From NCBI RefSeq assembly GCF_003710805.1, contig NZ_RHHB01000009.1:29706-93705 (forward strand): DNA of 64,000 nucleotides. Direction: 5' to 3'. The DNA comes from Agromyces tardus. Lineage in GTDB: Bacteria > Actinomycetota > Actinomycetes > Actinomycetales > Microbacteriaceae. The position numbers were made by a program, and so were the translations under genes. Shown piece by piece: positions 27,469 through 35,120 of this stretch; position 1 is the first letter of the stretch, and each line of letters starts with the position of its first letter. Below the pieces are notes generated by a model. That model worked only from the letters and a program-made list of their open reading frames with translations, did not search any database and was not told where the DNA came from.

Positions 27469-27526
27469 GCCACGAGCCTCACCGCCGGCGCCGACGGGCG
27501 CCATCCCAGCCGGCTGGTGGTCCGAT

Positions 27527-27544
27527 ACCCCAGAAACGTGGGGT
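27527..27544. promoter_or_regulatory. Perfect inverted repeat in the FAD oxidase / LuxR promoter
   Basis: ACCCCA-gaaacg-TGGGGT is an exact 6-bp inverted repeat in the 110-bp divergent gap. It lies about 25 bp upstream of the LuxR -10 candidate, a good place for an operator of that regulator. Confidence 0.5.
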
Positions 27545-27566
27545 GGCCGGGGATTCGCGCGTCGGG

Positions 27567-27578
27567 GAGACTGTGCGT
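27567..27578 (+). promoter_or_regulatory. Leaderless-type -10 for the LuxR gene
   Basis: GAGACT (27567-27572), six bases, ATG at 27579. The first base departs from TANNNT. Confidence 0.4.
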
Positions 27579-28703
27579 ATGCGCACGTATCACGCCGAAT
27601 CCGCGCGTGCCGGCCTCGAGGTGCTGGCACGCGCAGGACTGCGCCCCGACGAGTTCAGTCGCGAGCTCATCGCGATCGTGGGGCGCGCGGTGCCGTTCGA
27701 CGCCATGTGCGTGGCCACGACGGATCCGGCCACGGGTTTCTTCACCGGCTCCGTCAAGCAGAACCTCGACGAGGACGACGAGCTGAACTACGAGTTCGCC
27801 GTGCACGAGTACGCCACCGAGGACGTCAACCAGTTCACCGACCTCGCGCGCCGCCGGATCGGCGTGGGCATCCTGCGCGATGACACCGGCGGCGACCCGG
27901 CGCGCAGCGGCCGCTTCGCCGAGATGGTGCATCCCGTGTTCAACGCCGAGCACGAGCTCCGCGCGGTCGCCCGCTCCGGCGGGTCCATGTGGGGTGCGTA
28001 CGCGCTCTACCGCAGGTCGGGCGGGTCGGGGTTCAGCCCCGCGGAGGCCGACTTCCTGCACGGCATCGAGTCGACGGTGGCGACCGGCATCCGCACGAGC
28101 CTCGTCGCGGCCGCCGCCGACCCGACCGACGACCCGACGGCGCCCGCAGTGCTCATGTTCGACCGCGACGGGCGCGTGACCCAGGCCACTCCCTCGGCCG
28201 ACGGCCGGCTCGCCGACCTCGGCGGCGAGTCGTGGACCCGACTGCCCGCGGCCGTGGCATCCGTCGTCAGCGCCGGCCGTGCACGGCTGAGCGGCGCGGA
28301 GTGGGTGCTGCCGCGACTGCGCGTGCGCGGTCGAAGCGGTCGCTGGTACGTGATGCACGCCTCACCGATGCAGTCGATGGACGGCTCGGGGACCCAGGTC
28401 GTCGTCACCATCGAGGAGGCCGGCCCGCCCGACGTCGTGCCGCTGCTCATCGCCGCCTACGGCCTCACCGCTCGCGAGGGCGACGTGCTGCGAGGCGTGC
28501 TGCAGGGCCGCAGCACCAAGGAGATCGCCACCGAGCTGCACCTCTCCCCGTACACGGTGCAGGACCACCTCAAGGTGATCTTCGACAAGACGGGCGCCTC
28601 GAGCCGGCGCGAGCTCACGTCGCAGGTGTTCTTCAGCCACCAGTTCGACCGCTACGGCGCGGCGCAGCGCCCGTCGGGCAGCAACCTCGCGATCGCCGGC
28701 TGA
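27579..28703 (+). CDS. LuxR family regulator with GAF-like sensor region
   Basis: 374 residues. The N-terminal 180 residues look like a GAF-type small-molecule domain (GRAVPFDAMCVATTDPATG). A second, PAS-like part follows at about 190-290 with MFDRDGRVTQATPSAD. The C-terminal LuxR helix-turn-helix is complete (LTAREGDVLRGVLQGRSTKEIATELHLSPYTVQDHLKVIF, in shorter pieces LTAREGDVL and STKEIATELHLSPYTVQDHL). It faces the FAD oxidase gene across a perfect inverted repeat, so it probably controls that gene and itself. The ligand is not known. Confidence 0.88.
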   Translation: MRTYHAESARAGLEVLARAGLRPDEFSRELIAIVGRAVPFDAMCVATTDPATGFFTGSVKQNLDEDDELNYEFAVHEYATEDVNQFTDLARRRIGVGILRDDTGGDPARSGRFAEMVHPVFNAEHELRAVARSGGSMWGAYALYRRSGGSGFSPAEADFLHGIESTVATGIRTSLVAAAADPTDDPTAPAVLMFDRDGRVTQATPSADGRLADLGGESWTRLPAAVASVVSAGRARLSGAEWVLPRLRVRGRSGRWYVMHASPMQSMDGSGTQVVVTIEEAGPPDVVPLLIAAYGLTAREGDVLRGVLQGRSTKEIATELHLSPYTVQDHLKVIFDKTGASSRRELTSQVFFSHQFDRYGAAQRPSGSNLAIAG

Positions 28704-28746
28704 TCGGGCGGTCGGCTGATCGGCTCGTGCGGGCGGTCCGAGTCCG

Positions 28747-29964
28747 TCAGCGGTCGCCCGCCCGCACCGCCGCCGCGATGCGCGCGGCGAGCTCGCCGAG
28801 TTCGGCGAGGATGTCGTCGACGCCCCAGACCCGGTTGCGCTGACGCGCCGTGACCTGGTGGATGATGCCGTCGGCCTCGAGCCGGTCGAGCGCCGTGTAG
28901 ACGCTCGACAGCGGCGCACCCGTGAGCTGCTGCGCCTCCTCGGCGCTCAGGATGGGATGTTCCGCGAGCACGGCGAGCAGGGACGCTGCGGCGCTGCCCG
29001 CGCGCGGCCGGCTGAGCTCGCGCCACTCCCCCGGCAGGTCGGCGAGCCGGTCGGCCGAGCGACGCGCCTCGGCCGCGGCGATGCGCGTGCCACGCGCGAG
29101 GTCGGCGACGAACTCGTCGGCCCGGCCGTCGCGGTAGCCGTTCACGAGCGCGAAGTACCGGTCGCGTTCGGCGAGCATGGCGGATGCCACGGGCACGACG
29201 GTGCGCCGGGTCAGGCCGCGTCGCCGCAGGATCGCGTTGATCAGCGCCCGCCCGATGCGCCCGTTTCCGTCGGTGAAGGGGTGGATCGACTCGAACTGGG
29301 CGTGCGCGATCGCCGCCTGCGCGACCGGGTCGAGGTCGTCGCGGTTGGCGAACACGACGAGGTCCTCCAGGTAGGCGGGTACCGTGTCCGGCGGCGGCGG
29401 GACGTGCACCGCCCCGATCGGCGAGTGGTCGGACCCGCCGATCCAGTTCTGCACGTCGCGCAGCCGGCCCGCGTAGCGGCCGTCCATCCGGTCGTCTTCC
29501 ATGAGCGTGCGGTGCGCGGCCAGCAGGTCGTCGAGCCGCACCCGGCCCGCCTCTCCCGCACGGTCGATCATCTGCGCGAGTGCGCGCGTCGCCGCGACCA
29601 TCGACGAGGCCGATTCGTTCGAGCGGATGCCGGCGACGGCCCGCGCGTAGTCGTCGAGGCTCGCATCGATGCGCTCGATCTTCGAGGACGAGACCGACTC
29701 GGTGCGCAGCAGGAGGCCGCCGAGCGCGCCGATGTGCCCGCGCGGGTCGGCGTCGACGGCGATGACCTCCCGGGCGGCCTCGGCGAGCGCGCCCGCCACC
29801 TCCGGCGGCGGCGTGTAGGGCAGCTCGGCGATCATCGGCGGCAGGGCGACGGTGATCTCGCGCAGCATCCGGTCGGCTCGCGTGCCGTGTCGGCCGGACT
29901 GCCGCCATGGCACGGTGCGTGCGGCGTGTGCGGGCCACGCGTGGGATGCGGTGTGGGCGACCAT
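28747..29964 (-). CDS. Fic family protein with C-terminal winged helix
   Basis: 405 residues. The catalytic Fic motif HPFTDGNGRIGR (about 227-238) is intact, so it should transfer AMP or a related group to hydroxyl side chains. The Fic N-terminal domain precedes it with ELPYTPPPEVAGALAEAA. The segment SSSKIER near residue 90 is in the place of the inhibitory motif (S/T)xxxE(G/N), but ends in Arg. A winged-helix region closes the protein (about 330-395; ILSAEEAQQLTGAPLSSVYT). The ATG at 29964 follows a GAGGAG site; an upstream TTG is less likely. The promoter holds a large nested palindrome, which suggests autoregulation by the winged helix. Confidence 0.9.
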   Translation of the reverse strand: MVAHTASHAWPAHAARTVPWRQSGRHGTRADRMLREITVALPPMIAELPYTPPPEVAGALAEAAREVIAVDADPRGHIGALGGLLLRTESVSSSKIERIDASLDDYARAVAGIRSNESASSMVAATRALAQMIDRAGEAGRVRLDDLLAAHRTLMEDDRMDGRYAGRLRDVQNWIGGSDHSPIGAVHVPPPPDTVPAYLEDLVVFANRDDLDPVAQAAIAHAQFESIHPFTDGNGRIGRALINAILRRRGLTRRTVVPVASAMLAERDRYFALVNGYRDGRADEFVADLARGTRIAAAEARRSADRLADLPGEWRELSRPRAGSAAASLLAVLAEHPILSAEEAQQLTGAPLSSVYTALDRLEADGIIHQVTARQRNRVWGVDDILAELGELAARIAAAVRAGDR

Positions 29965-29975
29965 GTGCTCCTCGG

Positions 29976-30049
29976 GAAGTCGGAACAAGCCTACCGTTAT
30001 TCCGAGTTATGCGGGTAACTCAGAATTATTGTCGTCCTGTTCCGACTTC
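29976..30049. promoter_or_regulatory. Nested 74-bp palindrome in the Fic promoter
   Basis: Outer arms GAAGTCGGAACA (29976-29987) and TGTTCCGACTTC (30038-30049) are exact inverted copies. Inner arms ATTCCGAGTTA (29999-30009) and TAACTCAGAAT (30016-30026) match in 10 of 11. Both pairs have the same centre (between 30012 and 30013), with 11-bp gaps between outer and inner arms. The minus-strand -10 candidate TAGGCT (29993-29988) lies next to the outer arm, so a protein bound here would cover the Fic promoter. Confidence 0.75.
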
Positions 30050-30072
30050 GCCGGCGGCGGTCGATGGGCCCG

Positions 30073-30912
30073 TCACGCGTCTCGCGCGGCCGCCCGCGCG
30101 ACGGCACGTTGCACCCTCGACAGCAGGCGGCGCGTGGCGAGCACGTGCGCACCCGTGCCCATCAGCAGCATCCGGTATGCCGCGCCGCGCCGGCCGGGGA
30201 AGATCGCGCGCGTCTCGGCCCGGAGCCGGCTGCGATCGGCGCCGAGGTCGTCGACGCGGAAGACGAGCTCGTAGTCGGAGTACCGGTGGCGCCCAGCGAG
30301 CGCGAGGACCGACGGGCGCTCGGCCGCCCCGACGTGGAACCCGGGGACGCTCGACCACTCCGCGAGCGGGCGCGGGCCGGATGCCGTGGTGTCCTCGCAT
30401 CCGAGGAGCATCGCGAAGCGCGGGCTGCCCACGCGGTCGACGACGCGCTCGAGCGCCGACCAGACGGCGTCACGGTCGGCGTCGATCACGATCGAGTGCT
30501 CGTCCACGTGCGGCAGGGGCGGCACGAGACCCGCGCGGCGCAGGTGATCGACGAGGTGCGTCGTCAGCGGCACCGCATGGAGTTCGGCGGGCGTGAACCA
30601 GCGCGCGTCATCGGCGTCGTCGCCGCGTCGGAGCACGCCGCCGACGACGGTCGCGGCGAAGTCGTGGATCTCGAAGTCGCGACCGTCGCCCGTGGGCGTG
30701 CGCACCGTCCACAGTTCACAGCCGATCTCGACGTGGAAGCCCGTCTCCTCGAGCGCCTCCCGCGCGGCGGCCGACTCGAGGGTCTCGCCGGGTTCGACGC
30801 GTCCGCCCGGAACCGACCACCGACCCCGCTGCGGCTCCCGGCCCCGCTCGACGAGGAGCACCCGCCCGTCGGGGTCGGCGATGACCGCGCTCGCGGCGAG
30901 GACGACCTCCAT
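30073..30912 (-). CDS. NUDIX hydrolase fused to an SRPBCC domain
   Basis: 279 residues. Residues 1-130 are a NUDIX hydrolase with a complete box, GGRVEPGE then REALEETGF, and WSVPGG in front. From about 140 on there is a second domain resembling SRPBCC/polyketide-cyclase folds (HSIVIDADRDAVWSALERVV at its start, then the strand YELVFRVDDLG and a final amphipathic helix). SRPBCC domains bind hydrophobic ligands; the combination could sanitise a nucleotide attached to, or made near, such a ligand. A TACGGT-N6-ATG arrangement sets the start at 30912. Confidence 0.8.
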   Translation of the reverse strand: MEVVLAASAVIADPDGRVLLVERGREPQRGRWSVPGGRVEPGETLESAAAREALEETGFHVEIGCELWTVRTPTGDGRDFEIHDFAATVVGGVLRRGDDADDARWFTPAELHAVPLTTHLVDHLRRAGLVPPLPHVDEHSIVIDADRDAVWSALERVVDRVGSPRFAMLLGCEDTTASGPRPLAEWSSVPGFHVGAAERPSVLALAGRHRYSDYELVFRVDDLGADRSRLRAETRAIFPGRRGAAYRMLLMGTGAHVLATRRLLSRVQRAVARAAARDA

Positions 30913-30924
30913 GTCACCACCGTA
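30913..30924 (-). promoter_or_regulatory. Leaderless-type -10 for the NUDIX-SRPBCC gene
   Basis: On the minus strand TACGGT (30924-30919), six bases, ATG at 30912. It separates this gene from the signal peptidase gene upstream, only 29 bp away. Confidence 0.5.
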
Positions 30925-30941
30925 CGGCGAGTCGACCGACC

Positions 30942-31445
30942 TCAGCGGACGCTGCACTGCGGCCGGGCTCGAGCGCGGGCTCGAGCGCCGGCGCGGAGGA
31001 GCCGGCCGCGCACCACCCCGCGGAGATCCGCGCGCCGCACGTACGGCTCGTCCCACGATCGCGAGTCGTCGGATTCCTCGCGCGCGTCGCCCAGCACGAG
31101 GTAGCCGTCGGGCGGCACCTCGAAGGCCCCTCGGTAGCCACCCGACGGCTGCGCGTACGGCTCGGCGAGCGGCATGCCATCCACCCGAACCGCTCCCCCG
31201 TCGATGTCGACGCGTTCGCCGGGCAGGCCGATGACGCGTTTGAGGAGGATGTCCCCGCGCTCGCGCGACGCGAACACGACGAGGTCGCCGCGTCGCACCC
31301 GGGTCGTGCGGCGCACCCTGATGGTGAGCAGCAGGTCGCCGGGCTCGAGCGTCGGACGCATCGAGCCCGACCGGACCAGTGTCGTGGACATCGCGAAGCG
31401 GTTCATGAGCACCGCCGCGACGACCGCTCCGGCGAGCGCCGCCAG
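30942..31445 (-). CDS. Signal peptidase I (S26 family), start uncertain
   Basis: About 167 residues. The nucleophile Ser lies in RSGSMRPTLEPGD and the general-base Lys in RGDILLKRVIGLPGE; the later LGDAREESDDSR is the third family box. It would cut signal peptides outside the membrane. The expected N-terminal membrane helix (LAALAGAVVAAVL) is encoded, but no ATG, GTG or TTG precedes it in frame. I chose the CTG at 31445, which has GGGAG four bases upstream; GTG 31412 and ATG 31406 would lose the helix. It begins just inside 30 bp downstream of the DUF6448 stop. Confidence 0.8.
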   Translation of the reverse strand: MAALAGAVVAAVLMNRFAMSTTLVRSGSMRPTLEPGDLLLTIRVRRTTRVRRGDLVVFASRERGDILLKRVIGLPGERVDIDGGAVRVDGMPLAEPYAQPSGGYRGAFEVPPDGYLVLGDAREESDDSRSWDEPYVRRADLRGVVRGRLLRAGARARARARPQCSVR

Positions 31446-31470
31446 CCGTCTCCCGGCGCGGACCGACGCC

Positions 31471-32094
31471 TCAGTGGGTGCCGTGGTGCGCCCCGGGTGC
31501 GTGGTGGGACCCGTCGCCGTGGTGCGGCTCGGAGGCGTGTTCCTCCCCCTCGGCGAGGTGGAAGAATCCGACGTAGGCGGCGATGAACGCCCGCGCCGCC
31601 GGGAGGTCGTCGGCGTCGAAGTGCCGGGTCGCGAGCACCTGCTCGAACCGCTCCCGCAGCTCGGGCACCTCGTCGTCCCGGACGAGTGCCTCCAGCGGAG
31701 CCAGGCTCCCCACCGCGACGCACCGGTCGGCGGCCGCGACCTTCTCGTCGATCGGGATGCCCGACGGCCTGATGCCCGTGAACGGCTCGCCCTCGCCGGC
31801 CCGGTGCAGTCGCACGAGGGTCTCGAGGAAGTACCGGTCGGCGAGCTCGCGGGCGTCGTCCCCGAGCCCCCGCACGCGGCGGGCGAGATCGAACGCGGCG
31901 GCCAGCTCCGCTTCGTGCCGCTCGTCGACCCACTTGAGTGCGTGGTTGGCGTTCCCCGTCTCGAGCGCCCGTCGGCCATCCGCGACCGTCGGGCCGTCCA
32001 TGGTGTCGCAGTGCGCGCGGGCCGGGCGGGGCACGGCGAGCGCGAGTACCGCGGATGCCGCGGCCGCGGCGAGTACTCGAAGCAGCATCCTCAT
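31471..32094 (-). CDS. Secreted DUF6448 family protein with His-rich tail
   Basis: 207 residues. A signal peptide ends near ARAHCDT. The family start HCDTMDGPTVADGRRALETG and the helical NHALKWVDERHEAELAAAFDLAR match DUF6448. The C-terminus is very rich in His (HHGDGSHHAPGAHHGTH), suggesting metal binding. The ATG at 32094 has GAGGAC upstream. A signal peptidase gene follows on the same strand and may be translated by reinitiation. The family's function is not known. Confidence 0.85.
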   Translation of the reverse strand: MRMLLRVLAAAAASAVLALAVPRPARAHCDTMDGPTVADGRRALETGNANHALKWVDERHEAELAAAFDLARRVRGLGDDARELADRYFLETLVRLHRAGEGEPFTGIRPSGIPIDEKVAAADRCVAVGSLAPLEALVRDDEVPELRERFEQVLATRHFDADDLPAARAFIAAYVGFFHLAEGEEHASEPHHGDGSHHAPGAHHGTH

Positions 32095-32222
32095 CGCGGA
32101 GTCCTCTTGTTCCGGCGCGGACGGGCCGCGCCCGGGCCCAGTGTACGACCGGCGACGATATCGGCTCGGGACCTTCGCCACTGGAGGCGAGCGTCGCGGA
32201 CGTGGACCCTGATCCCGTGGAG

Positions 32223-33416
32223 ATGGGGCCCGGCGCATCGGGCCGTGGGTCCGCACCGGGCGGCCACGGTTCCGCGGTCGAGCAGTGGGCGTCGCAGCGC
32301 GAGCGCTACCTCGACAACCTCAAGGTGATCCTGATCGCCGTGGTGATCGCCGGACACGCGCTCGTCGGGTATTCCGAATTCGACTGGTGGTCGTATTCGG
32401 ACGTACGCGAGGTGACGCTCGCGCCGGTGACGACGATCGTGCTGATCGCCGTGGCGCTGCCCTTCGCGCTGCTCGTCATCCCGCTGCTGTTCCTCGTCTC
32501 GGGGCTGCTCACCCCGCCGTCGGTCGAACGGAAGGGAACCGGCCGGTTCGTCCGGGACCGCCTCCTGCGCTTGGGGGTGCCGTTCGTGGTCTTCGCGATC
32601 CTGCTGTGGCCGCTCCTGGAGTACGGCCTGTTCCGCTGGCTCGGCGAGGCGCCCGGGTTCTGGGTCTACCTCCGCGCCGAGGGCAGCCTCGACACCGGCG
32701 TGCTGTGGTTCGTCGGCGCCCTGCTGGTCTTCTCGCTCGCGTACGCAGGATGGGTCCGGATACGGCGGGGGCGCGCGCAGCGGCGCCGCCGCGGTCCGAT
32801 CCGTCTCGGCCACCTCGCCGCGCTCGCCGGCGTGGTCACGGTCGCGACCTTCCTGCTGCGCATGGTCGTGCCCTTCGAGACCGACAACTGGTTCATCGAC
32901 GTCAACCTGTGGGAGTGGCCGGCCTCCGCTGCCCTGTTCGGGCTGGGCGTCGTCGCTGCTCGGGAGGGGTGGGTGCACGCGGCCCCGGACCGGCTCCGTC
33001 GGCAGAGTCGCACCGTGACGCTCATCGCAGTCGCCGCCGCCGGTGCGTTCGCGCTCGCGATCATCGCCCTCGGCGTCGACGAGGAACAGCTGTGGGGCGG
33101 ATGGCACTGGACCGCGCTGGCGTTCGCGGCCGGCGAATGCACGCTCTCCGTCTTCGGACCCGTGTGGCTGCTCGGGTCGGCGCAGCGGCTCCTCGACCGT
33201 CCCCTCCGCTGGGCCGGCCCGGCGATCAGCCGCAGCGCCTACGGGGCGTTCCTGCTGCAGGGCATCGTGCTGATCGGGCTCGCGCTCGCGCTGCGCGTGG
33301 TGCCGTTCCCGGCCGAGGTCAAGGCGATCCTCGTCGCCGTGGGCGGGGTCGCGGGATCGTTCGCGCTCGCCTGGGTCCTCATCAGCCGCGTCCCGGGCGT
33401 GGCGCGAGTGCTCTGA
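32223..33416 (+). CDS. Membrane acyltransferase family protein
   Basis: 397 residues with about ten membrane helices. The opening RERYLDNLKVILIAVVIAGH contains the family's catalytic His, followed by LFLVSGLLTP and FVRDRLLRLGVPFVVF. Such enzymes acylate exported sugars, glycans or antibiotics. The start is uncertain: ATG 32223 is used, while GTG 32202 and 32217 are in frame and GGAGG at 32183 is too far from all of them. It is followed by an esterase gene, so the two may add and remove acyl groups, but that is inference. Confidence 0.85.
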   Translation: MGPGASGRGSAPGGHGSAVEQWASQRERYLDNLKVILIAVVIAGHALVGYSEFDWWSYSDVREVTLAPVTTIVLIAVALPFALLVIPLLFLVSGLLTPPSVERKGTGRFVRDRLLRLGVPFVVFAILLWPLLEYGLFRWLGEAPGFWVYLRAEGSLDTGVLWFVGALLVFSLAYAGWVRIRRGRAQRRRRGPIRLGHLAALAGVVTVATFLLRMVVPFETDNWFIDVNLWEWPASAALFGLGVVAAREGWVHAAPDRLRRQSRTVTLIAVAAAGAFALAIIALGVDEEQLWGGWHWTALAFAAGECTLSVFGPVWLLGSAQRLLDRPLRWAGPAISRSAYGAFLLQGIVLIGLALALRVVPFPAEVKAILVAVGGVAGSFALAWVLISRVPGVARVL

Positions 33417-33524
33417 CGGGGTCGGCCCGCGACGAGCGGTACTGCAGCACTCTGCGCCGCGCGCGAGCGGCGCACGCGTTCGGGACCTTCGCCCCCGTGC
33501 GCGGCGGCGACAGGGAGGACCGTG

Positions 33525-35078
33525 GTGTGCATGGCTGCAGTGGTCACGACCGTCCACGGGCAGGTGCGGGGTCGGGACACCGAGGGCGTGCACGCGTTCC
33601 TCGGCGTCCCGTACGCCGCGCCGCCGTTCGGTGCGAACCGCCTCCGGCCTCCGCAGCCGGCACCGTCGTGGAGCGGCGTGCGCGACGCCACCGAACTGGG
33701 ACCCGAGCCGCCGCAGGTGGCGCCGCCACGAACCGGTGGGCCGTCGTCGGGCGCATCGGAGGACTGGGGCGAGATCGACGATGCCTTCGCGAAGGTCGAG
33801 CGCGCCGCATCCGTCGAGGAATGCCTCAACCTGAACGTGTGGACACCGGACCCGTCGGCTGCGGGGATGCCGGTCATGGTGTGGATCCAGGGCGGCATGT
33901 TCGAGATCAGCTCCACCGCGGCGTACGACGGCAGTCGATTCGCCCGCGACGGCGTGGTCTGCGTCGTCATCAACTGGCGGCCCGGTGCGGAGGGCTTCCT
34001 CTTCCTCGACGACGGCATCGCGAACGTCGGCCTGCTCGACCAGGTCGCGGCGCTCGAATGGGTGCGGGCCAACATCGCCGCGTTCGGCGGCGATCCCGGC
34101 AATGTCACGGTCTTCGGCGAGTCCGCCGGGGCGATGAGCATCGGGATGCTGCTGGCCATGCCGCGTGCCGAGGGCCTCTTCCGGCGGGCCATCCTGCAGA
34201 GCGGAGCGGCGCAGCACACCGTTCCGGCAGCGGACGCGCGCCGGATCGGCGCGTTGCTCGCGACGAAGCTGGGCGTGCCCGCCGACCGGGACGCCATCGC
34301 CGCGGTCAGCCTCGAGCGGTTCCTCGGGGCCCAGGCCGAGCTGAAGGCGGAACTGCTCGCCGATCCCGACCCGGACCGGTGGGGACTGCCGGTGGTGGCG
34401 ACGAACATGCCCTGGCAACCGGTGATCGACGGGGTCGTCCTGCCCGCACCGCCGATCGAACGGATCGCCGCCGGCTCCGCCGCGAGCGTCGACGTGCTCG
34501 TCGGCACGAACACCGACGACTGGCGCCTCTGGAGCGTGGTCAGCGGCGTGATCGGTCGGATGACCGAAGAGATCCTCACGGGGCCGATCGCGACCTACGG
34601 CGCACAGTCCCTGGCCGCCTACGGGCTGCCCGTCGAGCAGGCGCTCGCCGCCTATCGGGCGAGGTATCCGGATGCCACGCCGGGCGACGTGTTCGCGACG
34701 GTGCAGACCGACTGGTGGATGCGGATCCCGGCCATCCGCCTCGCGGAGGCCCACGCCGGCGCGGCGGCCGGCACCTGGATGTACGAGTTCGCTTGGCCCT
34801 CGCCGGGGCTCGGGGCCGTGCACGCGCTCGAGATCCCGTTCGTGTTCGACACCCTGAGCCCGGATGTCCCCCTTTTCGGGCCGATGCTGGGGCCGAACCC
34901 GCCCCATGCCCTCGCCGCCACGATGCACGCCGCGTGGATCTCCTTCGCCTCCGACGGCGACCCGGGCTGGCGGAAGTACGACCTCGCCGACCGCGCGACG
35001 ATGCGGTTCGACACGACCTCGGGGGTGGTGCCCGATCCCCGGCAGTGGGAACGGGCGCTGTGGAGCGGCATCCGCTGA
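33525..35078 (+). CDS. Carboxylesterase/lipase (type B family)
   Basis: 517 residues. The alpha/beta-hydrolase nucleophile lies in FGESAGAMS (Ser about 200), with the opening VHAFLGVPYAAPPFG, the Cys-containing EECLNLNVW, the oxyanion segment IQGGMFE and the catalytic His in GAVHALEIPF (about 432). There is no signal peptide, so it is cytoplasmic. GTG 33525 is chosen because GGAGG ends six bases upstream; ATG 33531 is the alternative. The oxyanion segment has MF in place of the common GF/GW, which may affect activity. Confidence 0.9.
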   Translation: MCMAAVVTTVHGQVRGRDTEGVHAFLGVPYAAPPFGANRLRPPQPAPSWSGVRDATELGPEPPQVAPPRTGGPSSGASEDWGEIDDAFAKVERAASVEECLNLNVWTPDPSAAGMPVMVWIQGGMFEISSTAAYDGSRFARDGVVCVVINWRPGAEGFLFLDDGIANVGLLDQVAALEWVRANIAAFGGDPGNVTVFGESAGAMSIGMLLAMPRAEGLFRRAILQSGAAQHTVPAADARRIGALLATKLGVPADRDAIAAVSLERFLGAQAELKAELLADPDPDRWGLPVVATNMPWQPVIDGVVLPAPPIERIAAGSAASVDVLVGTNTDDWRLWSVVSGVIGRMTEEILTGPIATYGAQSLAAYGLPVEQALAAYRARYPDATPGDVFATVQTDWWMRIPAIRLAEAHAGAAAGTWMYEFAWPSPGLGAVHALEIPFVFDTLSPDVPLFGPMLGPNPPHALAATMHAAWISFASDGDPGWRKYDLADRATMRFDTTSGVVPDPRQWERALWSGIR

Positions 35079-35120
35079 CCGGCGCCGACCCGCGCATGTT
35101 GCGAACGAGGAGGTGAGGTC

